Assembly (NCBI GenBank): GCA_002309655.1
Contig: DBXM01000033.1
Span: 47,763-111,762 of the forward strand
Reading direction: 5' to 3'
Source of the DNA: Mageeibacillus sp. UBA1212
Lineage (GTDB): Bacteria > Bacillota > Clostridia > UBA1212
Length of the DNA stretch: 64,000 bases
The notes under the pieces are model-generated. The model searched no databases, was not told the DNA's origin, and saw only the letters and a program-made list of their open reading frames with translations. The position numbers and the translations under genes were made by a program. Below, piece after piece: positions 1-8,935 of the stretch; within the stretch, counting starts at the first letter, position 1, and each line of letters begins with the position of its first letter.

Positions 1-83
1 GTCCGGCAGAACACGGAAATACCTTTTCCGGGAATCTCGGGCTTGTAATCTTTCAATATCTGCTGCGGTGTCTTGCGGCTCAT
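1..83 (-). CDS. N-terminal fragment of an unrecognised protein (runs off the window)
   Basis: The reverse strand reads an ATG at 83 followed by 27 open codons, beginning MSRKTPQQILKDY and continuing beyond the window edge. A ribosome site (GGAG, complement of 91-94) lies 7 bases upstream of the ATG, which supports a real start. It is divergent from the LysE-type gene. The visible residues are basic and hydrophilic with no signal peptide. Too little is visible to assign a family, so no function is proposed. Confidence 0.55.
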   Translation of the reverse strand, partial: MSRKTPQQILKDYKPEIPGKGISVFCR

Positions 84-160
84 GGCTTCACTCCGGTATT
101 TTTGATGATTTTAGCATATTTTCAGGAAAAATCAATCGGTTTCGGCTTTAATGAACGAAG

Positions 161-190
161 TTGACACGTGAAAGCGATTAATCGTATAAT
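161..190 (+). promoter_or_regulatory. Sigma-70-type promoter of the LysE-family gene
   Basis: TTGACA at 161-166 and TATAAT at 185-190, separated by 18 bases. Both boxes match the consensus exactly. The expected transcription start is near 197, giving a short leader before the ATG at 221. Confidence 0.8.
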
Positions 191-220
191 GTAAGCACCT
201 TCTCGCGGAGACTGTAAACT

Positions 221-889
221 ATGATTTTTCTTTTAAAAGGGATACTGATTTCTCTGATTTTCGGAATACCTGTTGGCGCCGTCGGCACGCTCTCGATCAA
301 ACGTACGATCGAGAACGGCTTTTGGTCCGGTTTTGTCACGGGGCTGGGCTGCGTTCTTGCCGACGTCATTTACGCTTCGCTCTGCATTTTCGGAGTCGAA
401 GCGGCTACTTCTTTTATTCAAAAGCACAGCGTCCCGATCAGAATCATCGGCTGCGCAATCGTTATCGCGTACGGTATTTACATGATTGCCGTGAGAAGCA
501 GGAAAACCGCTCTGAGCGAGAACAAAAGTACTGAAAATATAGAAAAGAAGCTCTCCGGCGGTGGCGCGGAGAGCCCGAAAAGTTTTGTTTACTATTTCAA
601 GACATTTCTGTCGGCGTTCGTTGTCGCGATCCTCAACCCGGTTCTGATCGCTTCGTTTTTCATCGCGTTCTCGATTTTCGGAATCGACGGCAGCGGAACG
701 TTCACGGACAATCTGCTTTGCGTCGCTGGAATCGTCGTTGGTGCGCTTATCTGGTGGGTCACGATTTGCCTTTTGGTTTCTAAACTCAGGACCAGATTGT
801 CGGAGAGAACGTCAAGAATCGTCTTTATCGCGCTTGGAATCATAATGATCCTTATCGGCGCGGGAATGATCTTCTCGATCCTGTTCTGA
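221..889 (+). CDS. LysE/RhtB-family amino-acid exporter
   Basis: A 222-residue membrane protein with the LysE/RhtB pattern: an N-terminal helix running into a GIPVGAVGTLSI segment (about residues 12-25), the GFVTGLGCVLADVIYA stretch (about 38-53), a hydrophilic loop (about 93-118), and an NPVLIASFFIAF segment in the second half. About six membrane helices are visible, as is usual for the family, and the length is typical. Members export amino acids or small metabolites by proton antiport; the substrate cannot be read from sequence. GGAG at 207-210 lies 10 bases before the ATG. The gene converges with the GT-B-like gene, with only 3 bases between the two stops and no visible terminator. Confidence 0.8.
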   Translation: MIFLLKGILISLIFGIPVGAVGTLSIKRTIENGFWSGFVTGLGCVLADVIYASLCIFGVEAATSFIQKHSVPIRIIGCAIVIAYGIYMIAVRSRKTALSENKSTENIEKKLSGGGAESPKSFVYYFKTFLSAFVVAILNPVLIASFFIAFSIFGIDGSGTFTDNLLCVAGIVVGALIWWVTICLLVSKLRTRLSERTSRIVFIALGIIMILIGAGMIFSILF

Positions 890-892
890 CAG

Positions 893-2332
893 TCATTCAC
901 TTTTTGCCGCGAGCTTCACGCACTCGTACGCTCCGTTGTACCTTCCGCACTTTTTCAGGTAGTCGATCTTGTCGCACATGTGAACAATAATCTCCCTGTC
1001 CTCAATCAGTCTGTCGAACTCGGCGTTGATCAGCTTCGGCTTCGGGTACTCGTTGGTGGAGTCGCCGAATTCGCGGCCGTGGATCGCGCCGTAAACTTCA
1101 TGACCGCCGATGTGGCGCATGAAGAGCTTCGGGATGGGGTAGTAGACAAGTTCGCTGGGCTTCGTGACAAGAAGGTCGCAGACAGGCATCAGAATGTTCG
1201 TGGAATAGACAGCTTCGAATATGTCACTGCTGCAAATCAGGTAAACTCCCTCAGCCTCACCATACCTGACTTCATTCGCTGTAGCGGTGAGTTCATTAAA
1301 CGAGTCGATGAATTCGGTAACCTTGACTCGCCCCGCAATCTTTGTTTTGAGGCTCTCGCAGACCGCTTTGTGGTCACCGGTGTTCAGATACAAAACCACC
1401 TTTTTCTGCTGAATGTAGGGAATAAGATGCTCGATCATTCCTTCGAAGAGCTTCGTTCCCGCACCAGCGCCGCCGACAGGCATCAGAATTCTGACCGGAC
1501 CGCCTTCACGCATCCGTTTCCTTCTCAGTTCGTTGTCCTCTTCAAGATTCACGAGCAGTTCGTGGTCGACGTAGCAGCCGACTTCTTTCAGATACTCCTC
1601 GGGAATCCCTTTCAGCGGCTTTTTGTCAAACCCCTCGAGGGTCTTGTAGCCCATGTACGCGAACGGTGTCTGGACGGTGTGGATCGCGCCCTCGGAGAGG
1701 TGAAGCCCCATCGGCCAGTTGTCGGGAATCGCGTTGACCACGTGGGTCATTCCCGCGTGAATCGCGCCCTGCGCAGGCCAGACGTGAGTCGCAATGTAGG
1801 GAATGTCCTTCGGAATGTTCCTGAAAATCGGGACGAGCAGCTCGCTGTTCTTCTGGTCCTTGGCGTTGTAGGAAATCTTTTTGAAGCCTTCGCAGTTTAG
1901 CGGCTCCCAGACAATCTTGTTGAAAAGCTTTGACTTCTGGGAAATCTTCGAGGCGAGGGAGTACATGTCGTTCTGCTCGCGGATCATTTTCGAACCGGTG
2001 GCGTCGAAGGAAGCCAGATCGAGCCAGTAGGGGTCGTAACCGAGCGCACGAGCGCAGGAAGCCATCGCGATGGAGATCCGGTAGTGGCCGAAGCCCATGC
2101 GGATGTTGCCGACGATCAGGGGCTTACCCGAAAATTCTTCGTTGGCTTCGCCGAAAACGATATTGCTGACGCCGATGTTTGAGAGCGTTTCAATCGGTTT
2201 GAAGGCGATTTTGTAGTCTTTGCCGGAGTCGTCGCCGTACTTTTTAATGTAGCCGGCCTTGCTCTTTTCGGCCGCTTTGACCGTTCCGGAACTCATTTCA
2301 TTCCCGAATATTATCGAGCTTTTGTCTGTCAT
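893..2332 (-). CDS. Glycosyltransferase-like (GT-B fold) protein of unknown function
   Basis: A 479-residue soluble protein with no signal peptide. The N-terminal part contains NIRMGFGHYRIS (about residues 77-88), which resembles the nucleotide-sugar transferase signature G-x-G-H of the MGDG-synthase/MurG group. A second segment, ILMPVGGAGAG, resembles the start of the C-terminal Rossmann domain of GT-B enzymes. I infer a GT-B fold but cannot name donor or acceptor. The start is supported by AAGGAG about 8 bases upstream. Its ATG overlaps the stop of the GH36 gene as ATGA, so the two are translationally coupled and probably act in one pathway. It could be a phosphorylase or a transferase. Confidence 0.55.
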   Translation of the reverse strand: MTDKSSIIFGNEMSSGTVKAAEKSKAGYIKKYGDDSGKDYKIAFKPIETLSNIGVSNIVFGEANEEFSGKPLIVGNIRMGFGHYRISIAMASCARALGYDPYWLDLASFDATGSKMIREQNDMYSLASKISQKSKLFNKIVWEPLNCEGFKKISYNAKDQKNSELLVPIFRNIPKDIPYIATHVWPAQGAIHAGMTHVVNAIPDNWPMGLHLSEGAIHTVQTPFAYMGYKTLEGFDKKPLKGIPEEYLKEVGCYVDHELLVNLEEDNELRRKRMREGGPVRILMPVGGAGAGTKLFEGMIEHLIPYIQQKKVVLYLNTGDHKAVCESLKTKIAGRVKVTEFIDSFNELTATANEVRYGEAEGVYLICSSDIFEAVYSTNILMPVCDLLVTKPSELVYYPIPKLFMRHIGGHEVYGAIHGREFGDSTNEYPKPKLINAEFDRLIEDREIIVHMCDKIDYLKKCGRYNGAYECVKLAAKSE

Positions 2333-3996
2333 TGTAAAACTCCTTTTTTAGTGTTGTAAGTCAGTTCGCGCTTTTCGCCTTTAAGGTCGTAGCGGATCTT
2401 GATGTAAATGCCGTCGCGGCGGTAGGAGTGCACTTTCGCGAATCTGTAGAGCTCAAGCGCCTCCGCGAGTGTTTTATTTTTGGGTTCGTCGTACTCCGCG
2501 ATGTTGTCGGAGGTCATCAGAACCGAGCCGAAAAGGGCGTTCAGTGTGATCAGTGCTTTCCGCTGTTCGTACGTTAGCGAGATGTTGGTGTCGCGAAGAA
2601 GGAACACGTCCGGATCGTTTCCAAAAAGTCTGCCGTTTAAAATCGAGCGATAGACGGTGTTCTGAAGCGTGACTTTCGTGGATACGCGTTCGCGGTGCAT
2701 GAGGCGCATGTAGAACTTGTCGTCGAAATCGAGGGAGACGTCCGGGCCGATGCGCAGATAGTCGAAAATGTCTTTCGAACTGAAAGGCGAGGCGCCGCAG
2801 CCGAGAATCAGGCGGTCGCCGAGAATCTCGCGGATGAACGAGTACGCCCTGTGTGCGGACTGTGCGTGCGTCAAACCGTCGTAAACAGGCAGCGACGACG
2901 CGTAGAGGAAGTCGAGCTTGAAAAAGTCGAAGCCCATATGGGCGTAGTGGCGCAGGCAGTTCGCGATGTAGTTGCGGGCGTCTTCGTTTTCGAGATCGAG
3001 AGCATAGAAGCCGGACCAGTTGCAGCCGCACTTAACGGGAAGACCGTCAGGCCCTTTCTTGAGCCAGTCCGGGTGTTCCTTATACACGACGCTGTTCTGT
3101 TCTGCAACGAGCGGCGCCAGCCAGATTCCCGCCATGAGACCTTTCGCGTGGATTTTGTCGACTATTCCTGAAAGTCCGTCCGGGAATTTCTTCGGGTCCA
3201 CGTCAAGCCAGTCGCCCACGAACGTCTCATAGCCGTCGTCGATCTGAAACAGGTTGAAACGGCTGTCAAGCGCCTCCAGGTCGCGCAGAATGATCTTCTC
3301 GTCGATATTCTGGTAGTAGTTGTACCAGGAGGTGTAGCCGAACAGCTTCCTGCGCTCTTTGACAGGGAAGACCTCGTTCATAAGCTTGATGCCTGTTTCG
3401 AGCGAAGGGGTGTAGAAGTAGTCGCAGACCGTGGCGGTTTCACCGTTCTTAAGAGCAAGCCCCGACACGTCGCTGATAATTGATACTTCTCCGGTTGCTC
3501 TTGTGACCTCAAATATAAGATACGCGGTGGCGGCGTTTGCGTTGATCGCAAACCCGTTTACGCTGCCTTTGCGGTAGAAAATATCGTATCCGTGGAGCTT
3601 GCCCGAGTCGTACTTGTAGAAGAGAGCGTCGCCGTAGCGGTCGAACGAGAACATGTCCACAAGGAAGCGGGGAAGCTTTTTGACGTTGCGTTCCTTCTCG
3701 GAAAGATATGTCTCCTTCGTGTCGGTCCAGGACTGGTAACCGTTTAGAAAGAAGACGTCGCCTGCGCCGTTGTTCGAGCCGCTGCCGCCCACATAGAAGT
3801 CGTGTCCGGATTCTTTATATGAGAGAAGCGTCACATCCTTGAGCGCGCTGACTGAGACCCTGTGCTCGCTACCTTCGTCAAAAACGGTTACCGCGATGGT
3901 TCCGTCGGAAAAAGAATGTTCGTTTTGGGAAATTTTCCCGGAAATGCCGGCAGCCGCGCCGCCGCAACTGTATTTTAGTTCAAAACTGTTCTTCAT
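2329..3996 (-). CDS. GH36-family alpha-galactosidase-like enzyme
   Basis: A 555-residue protein with the clan GH-D barrel. Landmarks are LFGYTSWYNYYQNI (about 218-231), FNLFQIDDGYE (about 247-257), AGIWLAPLVAEQ (289-300), the nucleophile motif FFKLDFLY with Asp362, and RIGPDV with the likely acid/base Asp419. An N-terminal beta domain (about 1-200) precedes the barrel, as in GH36. GH36 enzymes cleave terminal alpha-galactosides or alpha-GalNAc, and some act on raffinose-type sugars. With no signal peptide, it should act on imported oligosaccharides. It is shorter than classical 700-residue GH36 enzymes, which suggests a trimmed N-terminal or C-terminal domain. It lies 13 bases downstream of the TetR gene. 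Confidence 0.82.
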   Translation of the reverse strand: MKNSFELKYSCGGAAAGISGKISQNEHSFSDGTIAVTVFDEGSEHRVSVSALKDVTLLSYKESGHDFYVGGSGSNNGAGDVFFLNGYQSWTDTKETYLSEKERNVKKLPRFLVDMFSFDRYGDALFYKYDSGKLHGYDIFYRKGSVNGFAINANAATAYLIFEVTRATGEVSIISDVSGLALKNGETATVCDYFYTPSLETGIKLMNEVFPVKERRKLFGYTSWYNYYQNIDEKIILRDLEALDSRFNLFQIDDGYETFVGDWLDVDPKKFPDGLSGIVDKIHAKGLMAGIWLAPLVAEQNSVVYKEHPDWLKKGPDGLPVKCGCNWSGFYALDLENEDARNYIANCLRHYAHMGFDFFKLDFLYASSLPVYDGLTHAQSAHRAYSFIREILGDRLILGCGASPFSSKDIFDYLRIGPDVSLDFDDKFYMRLMHRERVSTKVTLQNTVYRSILNGRLFGNDPDVFLLRDTNISLTYEQRKALITLNALFGSVLMTSDNIAEYDEPKNKTLAEALELYRFAKVHSYRRDGIYIKIRYDLKGEKRELTYNTKKGVLQ

Positions 3997-4009
3997 GGTT
4001 GAACCGCCT

Positions 4010-4627
4010 TCAGACTGTTTCCTGAGCTTTCAGGTTGTATAGAATCATATTTATAAGAGCGCTGATTTCAAGAGTCTTGTTTACGTGAACGTCCTGCCTT
4101 ATGATCGGGCCTTCGGTGGCAAGTTTCTTGCAGAGAGAGAGCAGGGCGTGGGTGGACGCGAGATAGAACGTTTCCACGTTGTCTATCTTTCTGAGCTCGC
4201 CGAGAGCGACGCCTTCATTGTAAAGGCTCAAAAACCTGAACTTGAAGTCGTCGATGTTTTCCGCGTATTCGGAAAGGTTCTCAAATCCCTCGCTTAGGCA
4301 GAAAGCGTCGAACTCGCACAAGAATCGGTACAGCTCGATATGCTCGACGAAAATCTTGAGGTAGGCGTGGTAGAAACGGCTGATTGCCTCAAAGCCTGTC
4401 AGCTTGTTATTCGCGTCAAGAAAGATCTCTCTGACATCGTGCTGCAGCTTGATTGCGCAGGCGAAAATAAGCCCCTTTCTGCCGCCGAAATAGCGGTAAA
4501 TGGTGGCCTCGCCGATGCCTGAGATCTGAGCGATGTCACGAATCGTAACGCCGGACATGGATTTTTCGGAAAAAATCGCGACTGCTTTGTCAATTACAAA
4601 ATTCTTTTTTGCTTCAATTAAACTCAT
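4010..4627 (-). CDS. TetR-family transcriptional regulator
   Basis: A 205-residue protein with a TetR DNA-binding domain: VTIRDIAQISGIGEATIYRYF at about residues 26-46, preceded by the usual first helix containing AVAIFSEKSM. The rest is a helical ligand-binding region without a recognisable effector signature. It is the first gene of a minus-strand operon with the GH36 enzyme and the GT-B-like protein, so it probably represses its own operon in response to a sugar or envelope-related ligand (inference). An AAGG ribosome site lies about 6 bases before the ATG. Confidence 0.85.
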   Translation of the reverse strand: MSLIEAKKNFVIDKAVAIFSEKSMSGVTIRDIAQISGIGEATIYRYFGGRKGLIFACAIKLQHDVREIFLDANNKLTGFEAISRFYHAYLKIFVEHIELYRFLCEFDAFCLSEGFENLSEYAENIDDFKFRFLSLYNEGVALGELRKIDNVETFYLASTHALLSLCKKLATEGPIIRQDVHVNKTLEISALINMILYNLKAQETV

Positions 4628-4689
4628 TTTAAGCCTTCGGATAATTTAATAATATGGATTAGCAGCTGAATGATAGCCTGTCTCTCAAA

Positions 4690-4718
4690 ATGATACTACA
4701 TAATTCGCGCAATGTCAA
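4690..4718 (-). promoter_or_regulatory. Promoter of the TetR-GH36-GT-B operon
   Basis: On the minus strand, TTGACA (complement of 4713-4718) and TATCAT (complement of 4690-4695) are spaced by 17 bases. The TATCATT of the -10 region recurs further downstream towards the ATG (complement of about 4669-4675), giving a direct repeat that could serve as an operator. No clear palindrome was seen. Confidence 0.72.
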
Positions 4719-4763
4719 CCTTAAAAAGCGTTTAATGAATCTTTAAGCTTGAACAACAAAAAA

Positions 4764-4795
4764 GCCTTCCCGAACTATTCCGAGCTCGGGAAGGC
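4764..4795 (-). terminator. Rho-independent terminator of aspartate kinase
   Basis: A perfect 10-bp stem (GCCTTCCCGA paired with TCGGGAAGGC) is followed on the minus strand by six T residues (complement of 4758-4763). It lies 25 bases beyond the aspartate kinase stop codon. Confidence 0.88.
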
Positions 4796-4819
4796 AATAC
4801 TACAAATTGATTTTGAGCT

Positions 4820-6190
4820 TTATTTTTTCCCGCTGAAGAAAGCGTTGTAGAGCGCCTTGACAGACGGTTTGGCGTCTTCCGCCGCGATGCCAAACATGAT
4901 GCTGACCTCGGAACTGCCCTGGTTAATCATGTTGATGTTGATGTTCGCGTCGGCCAGCGCTTTCGTGGCTGTGGCGAGGGTACCGATGGAGTGGGTCATT
5001 CCGTTGCCGACGACCATTACGATCGCCTGGTTGAACTCGGTGGTTACGTTGTCGACGGCCAGGTCGGAGTAGATCGACTTGATGATGCGGTTGAATTTCT
5101 CCTCTTCGTAGTACTTCTCGCGTATGATGACGGAGATGCTGTCGATTCCGGAGGGCGTGTGCTCGTAGGAGATTCCTTCTTCTTCAAGAATCTGGAGCAG
5201 CCTGCGGCCGAAGCCTATCTCGCGGTTCATCATGTACTTTTCGACGTGGAGCGTCATGAATCCGACGTCGGCGGCGATGCCCACGACCTTGAACTGCTTG
5301 TGTTCGTATGTGAGAAGGTTGGTGGGAACGATGAGAGTGCCGGGAGCCTCGGGGTTGTTCGTGTTTTTGATGTTGACCGTGATGCCTTTGTGGTAAACCG
5401 GCGCCAGCGCTTCCTCGTGAAGGACATTGAAGCCCGCGTAGGAGAGCTCCCGCATCTCCTCGTAGGAGAACATAGGAATCGGCATCGGATGGTCGATTAC
5501 GTGCGGGTTCGCGGCGAAAACGGAGTCGACGTCGGTGAAGTTCTCGTAAATGTCGGCGTTCACAGCTGCGGCAAGAATCGCACCTGTTACGTCGGAGCCG
5601 CCTCTTGAGAATGTGACAACCTCACCGGTTTCGGAGTAGCCGAAGAAGCCCGGGAATATCATTATGCTTGATTTGCGGGCGAGGGCGGCGAGCTTGTTGT
5701 AGGACTTGGGAAGCACCTGGGCGTTGCCGAACTCGTCGGAAAGAATCATTCCCGCCGCTTTGGGGTTGATGTACTCGGCGTTGTGGCCTTCCTGCCTGAG
5801 AAATTCCGCGACGATCTTCGCTGTGTTGTCCTCGCCGGCGGCCTTGAGAAGGTCGGTGTAGCGCTTTTTGTTCTTCTTGGAACTTGAAACGCGCTTCAAA
5901 ATGTCGCTTCTTACGGCGTCAACCGCTTTTTTGTCGAGTCCGAGTCCGTCGGCAATCTCGGAGTAGCGGGAGACTATTCTCGCAACGCAGCCTTCAACGT
6001 CGCCGCCCGAAATTGCGGTCTCGGCGGTCTTGATAAGAAGGTCGGTTACTTTTTCGTCTTCGGGGTAGCGCTTTCCGGGCGCGGAAACAACGACAATTCG
6101 CCGCTCGCTGTCGGCCAGAATGATATCGCAGACTTTTCTGATCTGAGTGGCGTCCGCAAGTGAGCTTCCGCCGAATTTGATAACTTTCAT
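4820..6190 (-). CDS. lysC: Aspartate kinase (monofunctional, with ACT domains)
   Basis: Phosphorylates L-aspartate, the first step to lysine/diaminopimelate, threonine and methionine. The product of 456 residues starts MKVIKFGGSSLADA, with the KFGGSS nucleotide motif. The kinase core contains FSRGGSDVTGA. The C-terminal third carries two ACT-type regulatory segments, the second with GNGMTHSIGTLATATKALAD and INMINQGSSEVSIMFG. An upstream in-frame ATG at 6241 is possible, but the ATG at 6190 has AGGAAA about 5 bases upstream and matches the family's start. There is no room for a lysine riboswitch in the short leader. ACT domains imply allosteric feedback. dapB of the same pathway lies about 6 kb away on the other strand. 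Confidence 0.93.
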   Translation of the reverse strand: MKVIKFGGSSLADATQIRKVCDIILADSERRIVVVSAPGKRYPEDEKVTDLLIKTAETAISGGDVEGCVARIVSRYSEIADGLGLDKKAVDAVRSDILKRVSSSKKNKKRYTDLLKAAGEDNTAKIVAEFLRQEGHNAEYINPKAAGMILSDEFGNAQVLPKSYNKLAALARKSSIMIFPGFFGYSETGEVVTFSRGGSDVTGAILAAAVNADIYENFTDVDSVFAANPHVIDHPMPIPMFSYEEMRELSYAGFNVLHEEALAPVYHKGITVNIKNTNNPEAPGTLIVPTNLLTYEHKQFKVVGIAADVGFMTLHVEKYMMNREIGFGRRLLQILEEEGISYEHTPSGIDSISVIIREKYYEEEKFNRIIKSIYSDLAVDNVTTEFNQAIVMVVGNGMTHSIGTLATATKALADANININMINQGSSEVSIMFGIAAEDAKPSVKALYNAFFSGKK

Positions 6191-6255
6191 AGGATTTCCT
6201 TTCATCGGAATTTTCTTTTGTAGCAGGTCGCGGAAAAGCACCGCGCTGAATATTT

Positions 6256-6284
6256 ATTATAACGCGAATCCCGTGTTCTTACAA
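6256..6284 (-). promoter_or_regulatory. Promoter of aspartate kinase
   Basis: On the minus strand, TTGTAA (complement of 6279-6284) and TATAAT (complement of 6256-6261), spacing 17. The -35 box overlaps the stop codon of the upstream DUF1015 gene. Confidence 0.65.
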
Positions 6285-7598
6285 TATTTTTCTTGCTTCC
6301 AGGTAGTATCTTTTCGTCTCGGCGTCGCCCATCGAGAACGTCTTTCGCGGAAGCACTTCGCCTCTTTCGACCGTCGAGAACAGGTCGCTCTTTTCGGGCC
6401 TCGGAAGGAGAAATCCGGCGGAGTTCTCTATTGTGTCGACGGTTTTAACCAGTTCGTCGATTCCGTGAATGTAGTCGATTTTTTGAGCGTCAAAATACGT
6501 GTCAAGGAATTCCTGGACTGCGCCGGCCGCCAGCGGATACGCGCTTTTGTCTATAAAGAGGTCAAAAGACTTTTCTTTGGTTATTACGCGGATCGTATGG
6601 TAGGGAACGTCTGCCTGATTTTCAGGAAATTCCGGAGCCTCGTCCGCGTCATATTCAGAAATGGATACTTTGTCCTCAAAATGGGCGAAAACAAGGTCTT
6701 CGATCAATTCCGCGGAGGCGTTTTTTAAAAGCCTGTGGATAGGTTCAAAAACGATTCCCGGCGAGTTTACGTTCTCGATCTCGCAGAGCATGAAGCGAGC
6801 CGGATGGTCAGGTGACGCTCCGTTTTCCTTGAGGTGTTCCCAGTGGGCTTTGGCTGCAGCGAAAGAGTGGTTGCCGTCACCGACCGCGTAAATGAACCTG
6901 CCGTTAACGCTGTCGTGCGCGAGATTTCCGAGAATTCCCGCCACCTGCTTAAATACGTTCGCGTCTTTGATTTCAAAACCTTCAATAAATCCGCCGCCCG
7001 CATTAAGTTCGAAAGAGTAGCGGGGCTTCAAAGATTCAGTTGCGCGTTCAAAGAGGCTGTCCAGAGCGAAATTTCTGTCGTCAACAAGCACAAGCGCGTG
7101 GGGAAGTTCAAGCGGAGCGTTACTGCGAATCGCGGCGCGTGGCGGAATTCTTGAAAGAACCGTCTGTTCGGTGGCGCGGATCAGACTTCCCGAACCCGGC
7201 CTGAAGTCGTACTGTTCAAGATCGAGAGCCGCAATAAACCCGGTCCTTACAAGACCTCCGGGAAGAGTTCTTCTCACATAAACGATTCCTTCAAACGGTT
7301 CGCCGAACACCTCGCCCGACTCAAGATATGAATTCATTGTATCGTCGCAGTTCGCGATCATCGCAGGAATGTCGCGGCCGGAATCATTCAGATATTTTTC
7401 GGGAAGGATCATTCTGAGGGTCGAAGGCGCGCAGCCGACAAAAGCGTACAGATTCTCCCAGTAATCGGGGGAGGAGGTGAACTGATCGCACGCGACGACA
7501 GCCCACCTTGAAAGATCAACGGAGGGCTTCGGCAGCATCACTTCCGGTATCAGCAAGCCGGCGTTTTCGAAATAGTTTTTGCCTTCGGTCAAATTCAT
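6279..7598 (-). CDS. DUF1015 family protein
   Basis: A 439-residue cytoplasmic protein of the DUF1015 family, recognised by the GDGNHSFAAAKAHWE segment (counterpart of the family's DGHHRYEAA motif) and by the AVVACDQFTSSPDYW region near the N terminus. The biochemical function is not established; remote similarity to ParB/SerK-like kinases has been noted for this family. Length is usual. It begins only 4 bases after the ychF stop and has no good ribosome site of its own, so it is probably translated by coupling from ychF. Confidence 0.75.
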   Translation of the reverse strand: MNLTEGKNYFENAGLLIPEVMLPKPSVDLSRWAVVACDQFTSSPDYWENLYAFVGCAPSTLRMILPEKYLNDSGRDIPAMIANCDDTMNSYLESGEVFGEPFEGIVYVRRTLPGGLVRTGFIAALDLEQYDFRPGSGSLIRATEQTVLSRIPPRAAIRSNAPLELPHALVLVDDRNFALDSLFERATESLKPRYSFELNAGGGFIEGFEIKDANVFKQVAGILGNLAHDSVNGRFIYAVGDGNHSFAAAKAHWEHLKENGASPDHPARFMLCEIENVNSPGIVFEPIHRLLKNASAELIEDLVFAHFEDKVSISEYDADEAPEFPENQADVPYHTIRVITKEKSFDLFIDKSAYPLAAGAVQEFLDTYFDAQKIDYIHGIDELVKTVDTIENSAGFLLPRPEKSDLFSTVERGEVLPRKTFSMGDAETKRYYLEARKIL

Positions 7599-7602
7599 GG
7601 GT

Positions 7603-8700
7603 TTAAACGTTGAAACGGAAGAGAGTCACGTCTCCGTCCTGCATCACATAGTCTTTGCCCTCGGAGCGGACAAGTCCTCGTTCTCTTGCTTTTGCGTAGG
7701 TCTCGCTCTCGATCAGGTCGTTGTAGGCGACGATCTCGGCCCTGATGAAGCCGCGCTCGAAATCTGAGTGGATCTTTCCGGCCGCCTGAGGCGCTTTCGT
7801 GTTCTTTTTGATCGTCCAGGCTCTGACTTCCTTCGGTCCCGCGGTCAGGAACGAAATAAGCCCCAAAAGGCTGTAGCTCGCCTTTACCAGCTTGTCAAGG
7901 CCGGAGCTCTCAACTCCAAGCTCGCTTAAAAATGCGGAGCGCTCCTCGGCGTCCAGCTGGCCAAGATCTTCCTCGAGCTTGCTGCAGACGGCAATCATCT
8001 GCGCGTTCTCGCGGTCGGCGATTTCCTTCAGTGAAGCCACGTAGGGATTAGACATCGGGTCGGCCAGGTCATTTTCGGAGATGTTCGCGGCGTAAATTAC
8101 CGGCTTCGAAGTCAGCAGGAACAGGGAATCGGCGTAGGCTTTTTCCTCCTCGTTGAGGTCCATCGAGTTGACGGTTTTGCCCTGTTCGAGGTGTTCTTTC
8201 AACTTTTCGAGAAGTTTGACTTCCGCGAGAAGCTTCTTGTCGCCGCTCTTGGAAGCCCGGCCTGTGCGCTCGATTCTGCGCTCGATAAGTTCGATATCGG
8301 AGAAGATCAGTTCAAGTTCGATCGTCTCAACGTCGCGAACCGGGTCGACCTTTCCGTCGACGTGAATGATATTCTCGTCGTCAAAGCAGCGGACCACGTG
8401 AATGACCGCGTCGGATTCGCGGATGTTCGCAAGGAATTTGTTCCCGAGACCTTCGCCGCGGCTCGCGCCTTTTACAAGACCCGCAATGTCGACGAATTCG
8501 ATTGTCGCCGGCGTGATCTTTTCGGGGTCGTACATTTTCGCCAGCACGTCAAGTCTTTCGTCGGGAACCGGAACGATGCCCACGTTCGGATCTATCGTGC
8601 AGAAAGGGTAGTTGGCGCATTCGGCGCCTTCAGTTCCCGTAAGCGCGTTGAAGAGAGTACTTTTTCCGACGTTCGGAAGTCCCACAATGCCAAGTTTCAT
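7603..8700 (-). CDS. ychF: Redox-regulated ATPase/GTPase YchF
   Basis: 365 residues, the normal length for this ribosome-associated TRAFAC P-loop ATPase. The P loop is GLPNVGKST (about 6-14); switch/G3 is DIAGLVKGASRGEGLGNKFL; and the G4-equivalent is NISENDL in place of NKxD, which explains the family's preference for ATP. A C-terminal TGS-like domain follows, ending YVMQDGDVTLFRFNV as in YchF. It is the first gene of a transcript with the DUF1015 gene and is divergent from rfbF. Confidence 0.96.
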   Translation of the reverse strand: MKLGIVGLPNVGKSTLFNALTGTEGAECANYPFCTIDPNVGIVPVPDERLDVLAKMYDPEKITPATIEFVDIAGLVKGASRGEGLGNKFLANIRESDAVIHVVRCFDDENIIHVDGKVDPVRDVETIELELIFSDIELIERRIERTGRASKSGDKKLLAEVKLLEKLKEHLEQGKTVNSMDLNEEEKAYADSLFLLTSKPVIYAANISENDLADPMSNPYVASLKEIADRENAQMIAVCSKLEEDLGQLDAEERSAFLSELGVESSGLDKLVKASYSLLGLISFLTAGPKEVRAWTIKKNTKAPQAAGKIHSDFERGFIRAEIVAYNDLIESETYAKARERGLVRSEGKDYVMQDGDVTLFRFNV

Positions 8701-8796
8701 ATAAAATCACATCTCCTGATATTACTAAGCTTCAAACCGGATCGTTTAAAGCACGGAATCTTAAACCGCGGCCGCAGCAAAAACCGCCGCTTACAC

Positions 8797-8825
8797 ATTA
8801 TAATACAATAAAATCCGTTTCTCAA
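8797..8825 (-). promoter_or_regulatory. Promoter of ychF
   Basis: On the minus strand, TTGAGA (complement of 8820-8825) and TATAAT (complement of 8797-8802) with 17-base spacing, about 97 bases upstream of the ychF ATG. Confidence 0.72.
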
Positions 8826-8858
8826 TACGAGAAAAGGCTTTAAACCACAAAATATTGT

Positions 8859-8887
8859 TTGAATGCGGACGCGCGCTGTGGTATAAT
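8859..8887 (+). promoter_or_regulatory. Promoter of the rfbFGH operon
   Basis: TTGAAT at 8859-8864 and TATAAT at 8882-8887, spacing 17. The leader to the rfbF ATG is about 40 bases. Confidence 0.75.
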
Positions 8888-8935
8888 GTGTAAGATAAGG
8901 TTACCTTATCATATCAAAACTTTGGGAGCTTTTTT

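Noticed and set aside
980..1900. Long open frame (306 codons) on the plus strand
   Set aside because: Lies antisense to the GT-B-like gene with its own ribosome site and coupling; the translation is rich in Arg/Val without domains.
6191..6255. Lysine riboswitch in front of lysC
   Set aside because: Leader is only about 60 bases after the promoter, too short for the aptamer.
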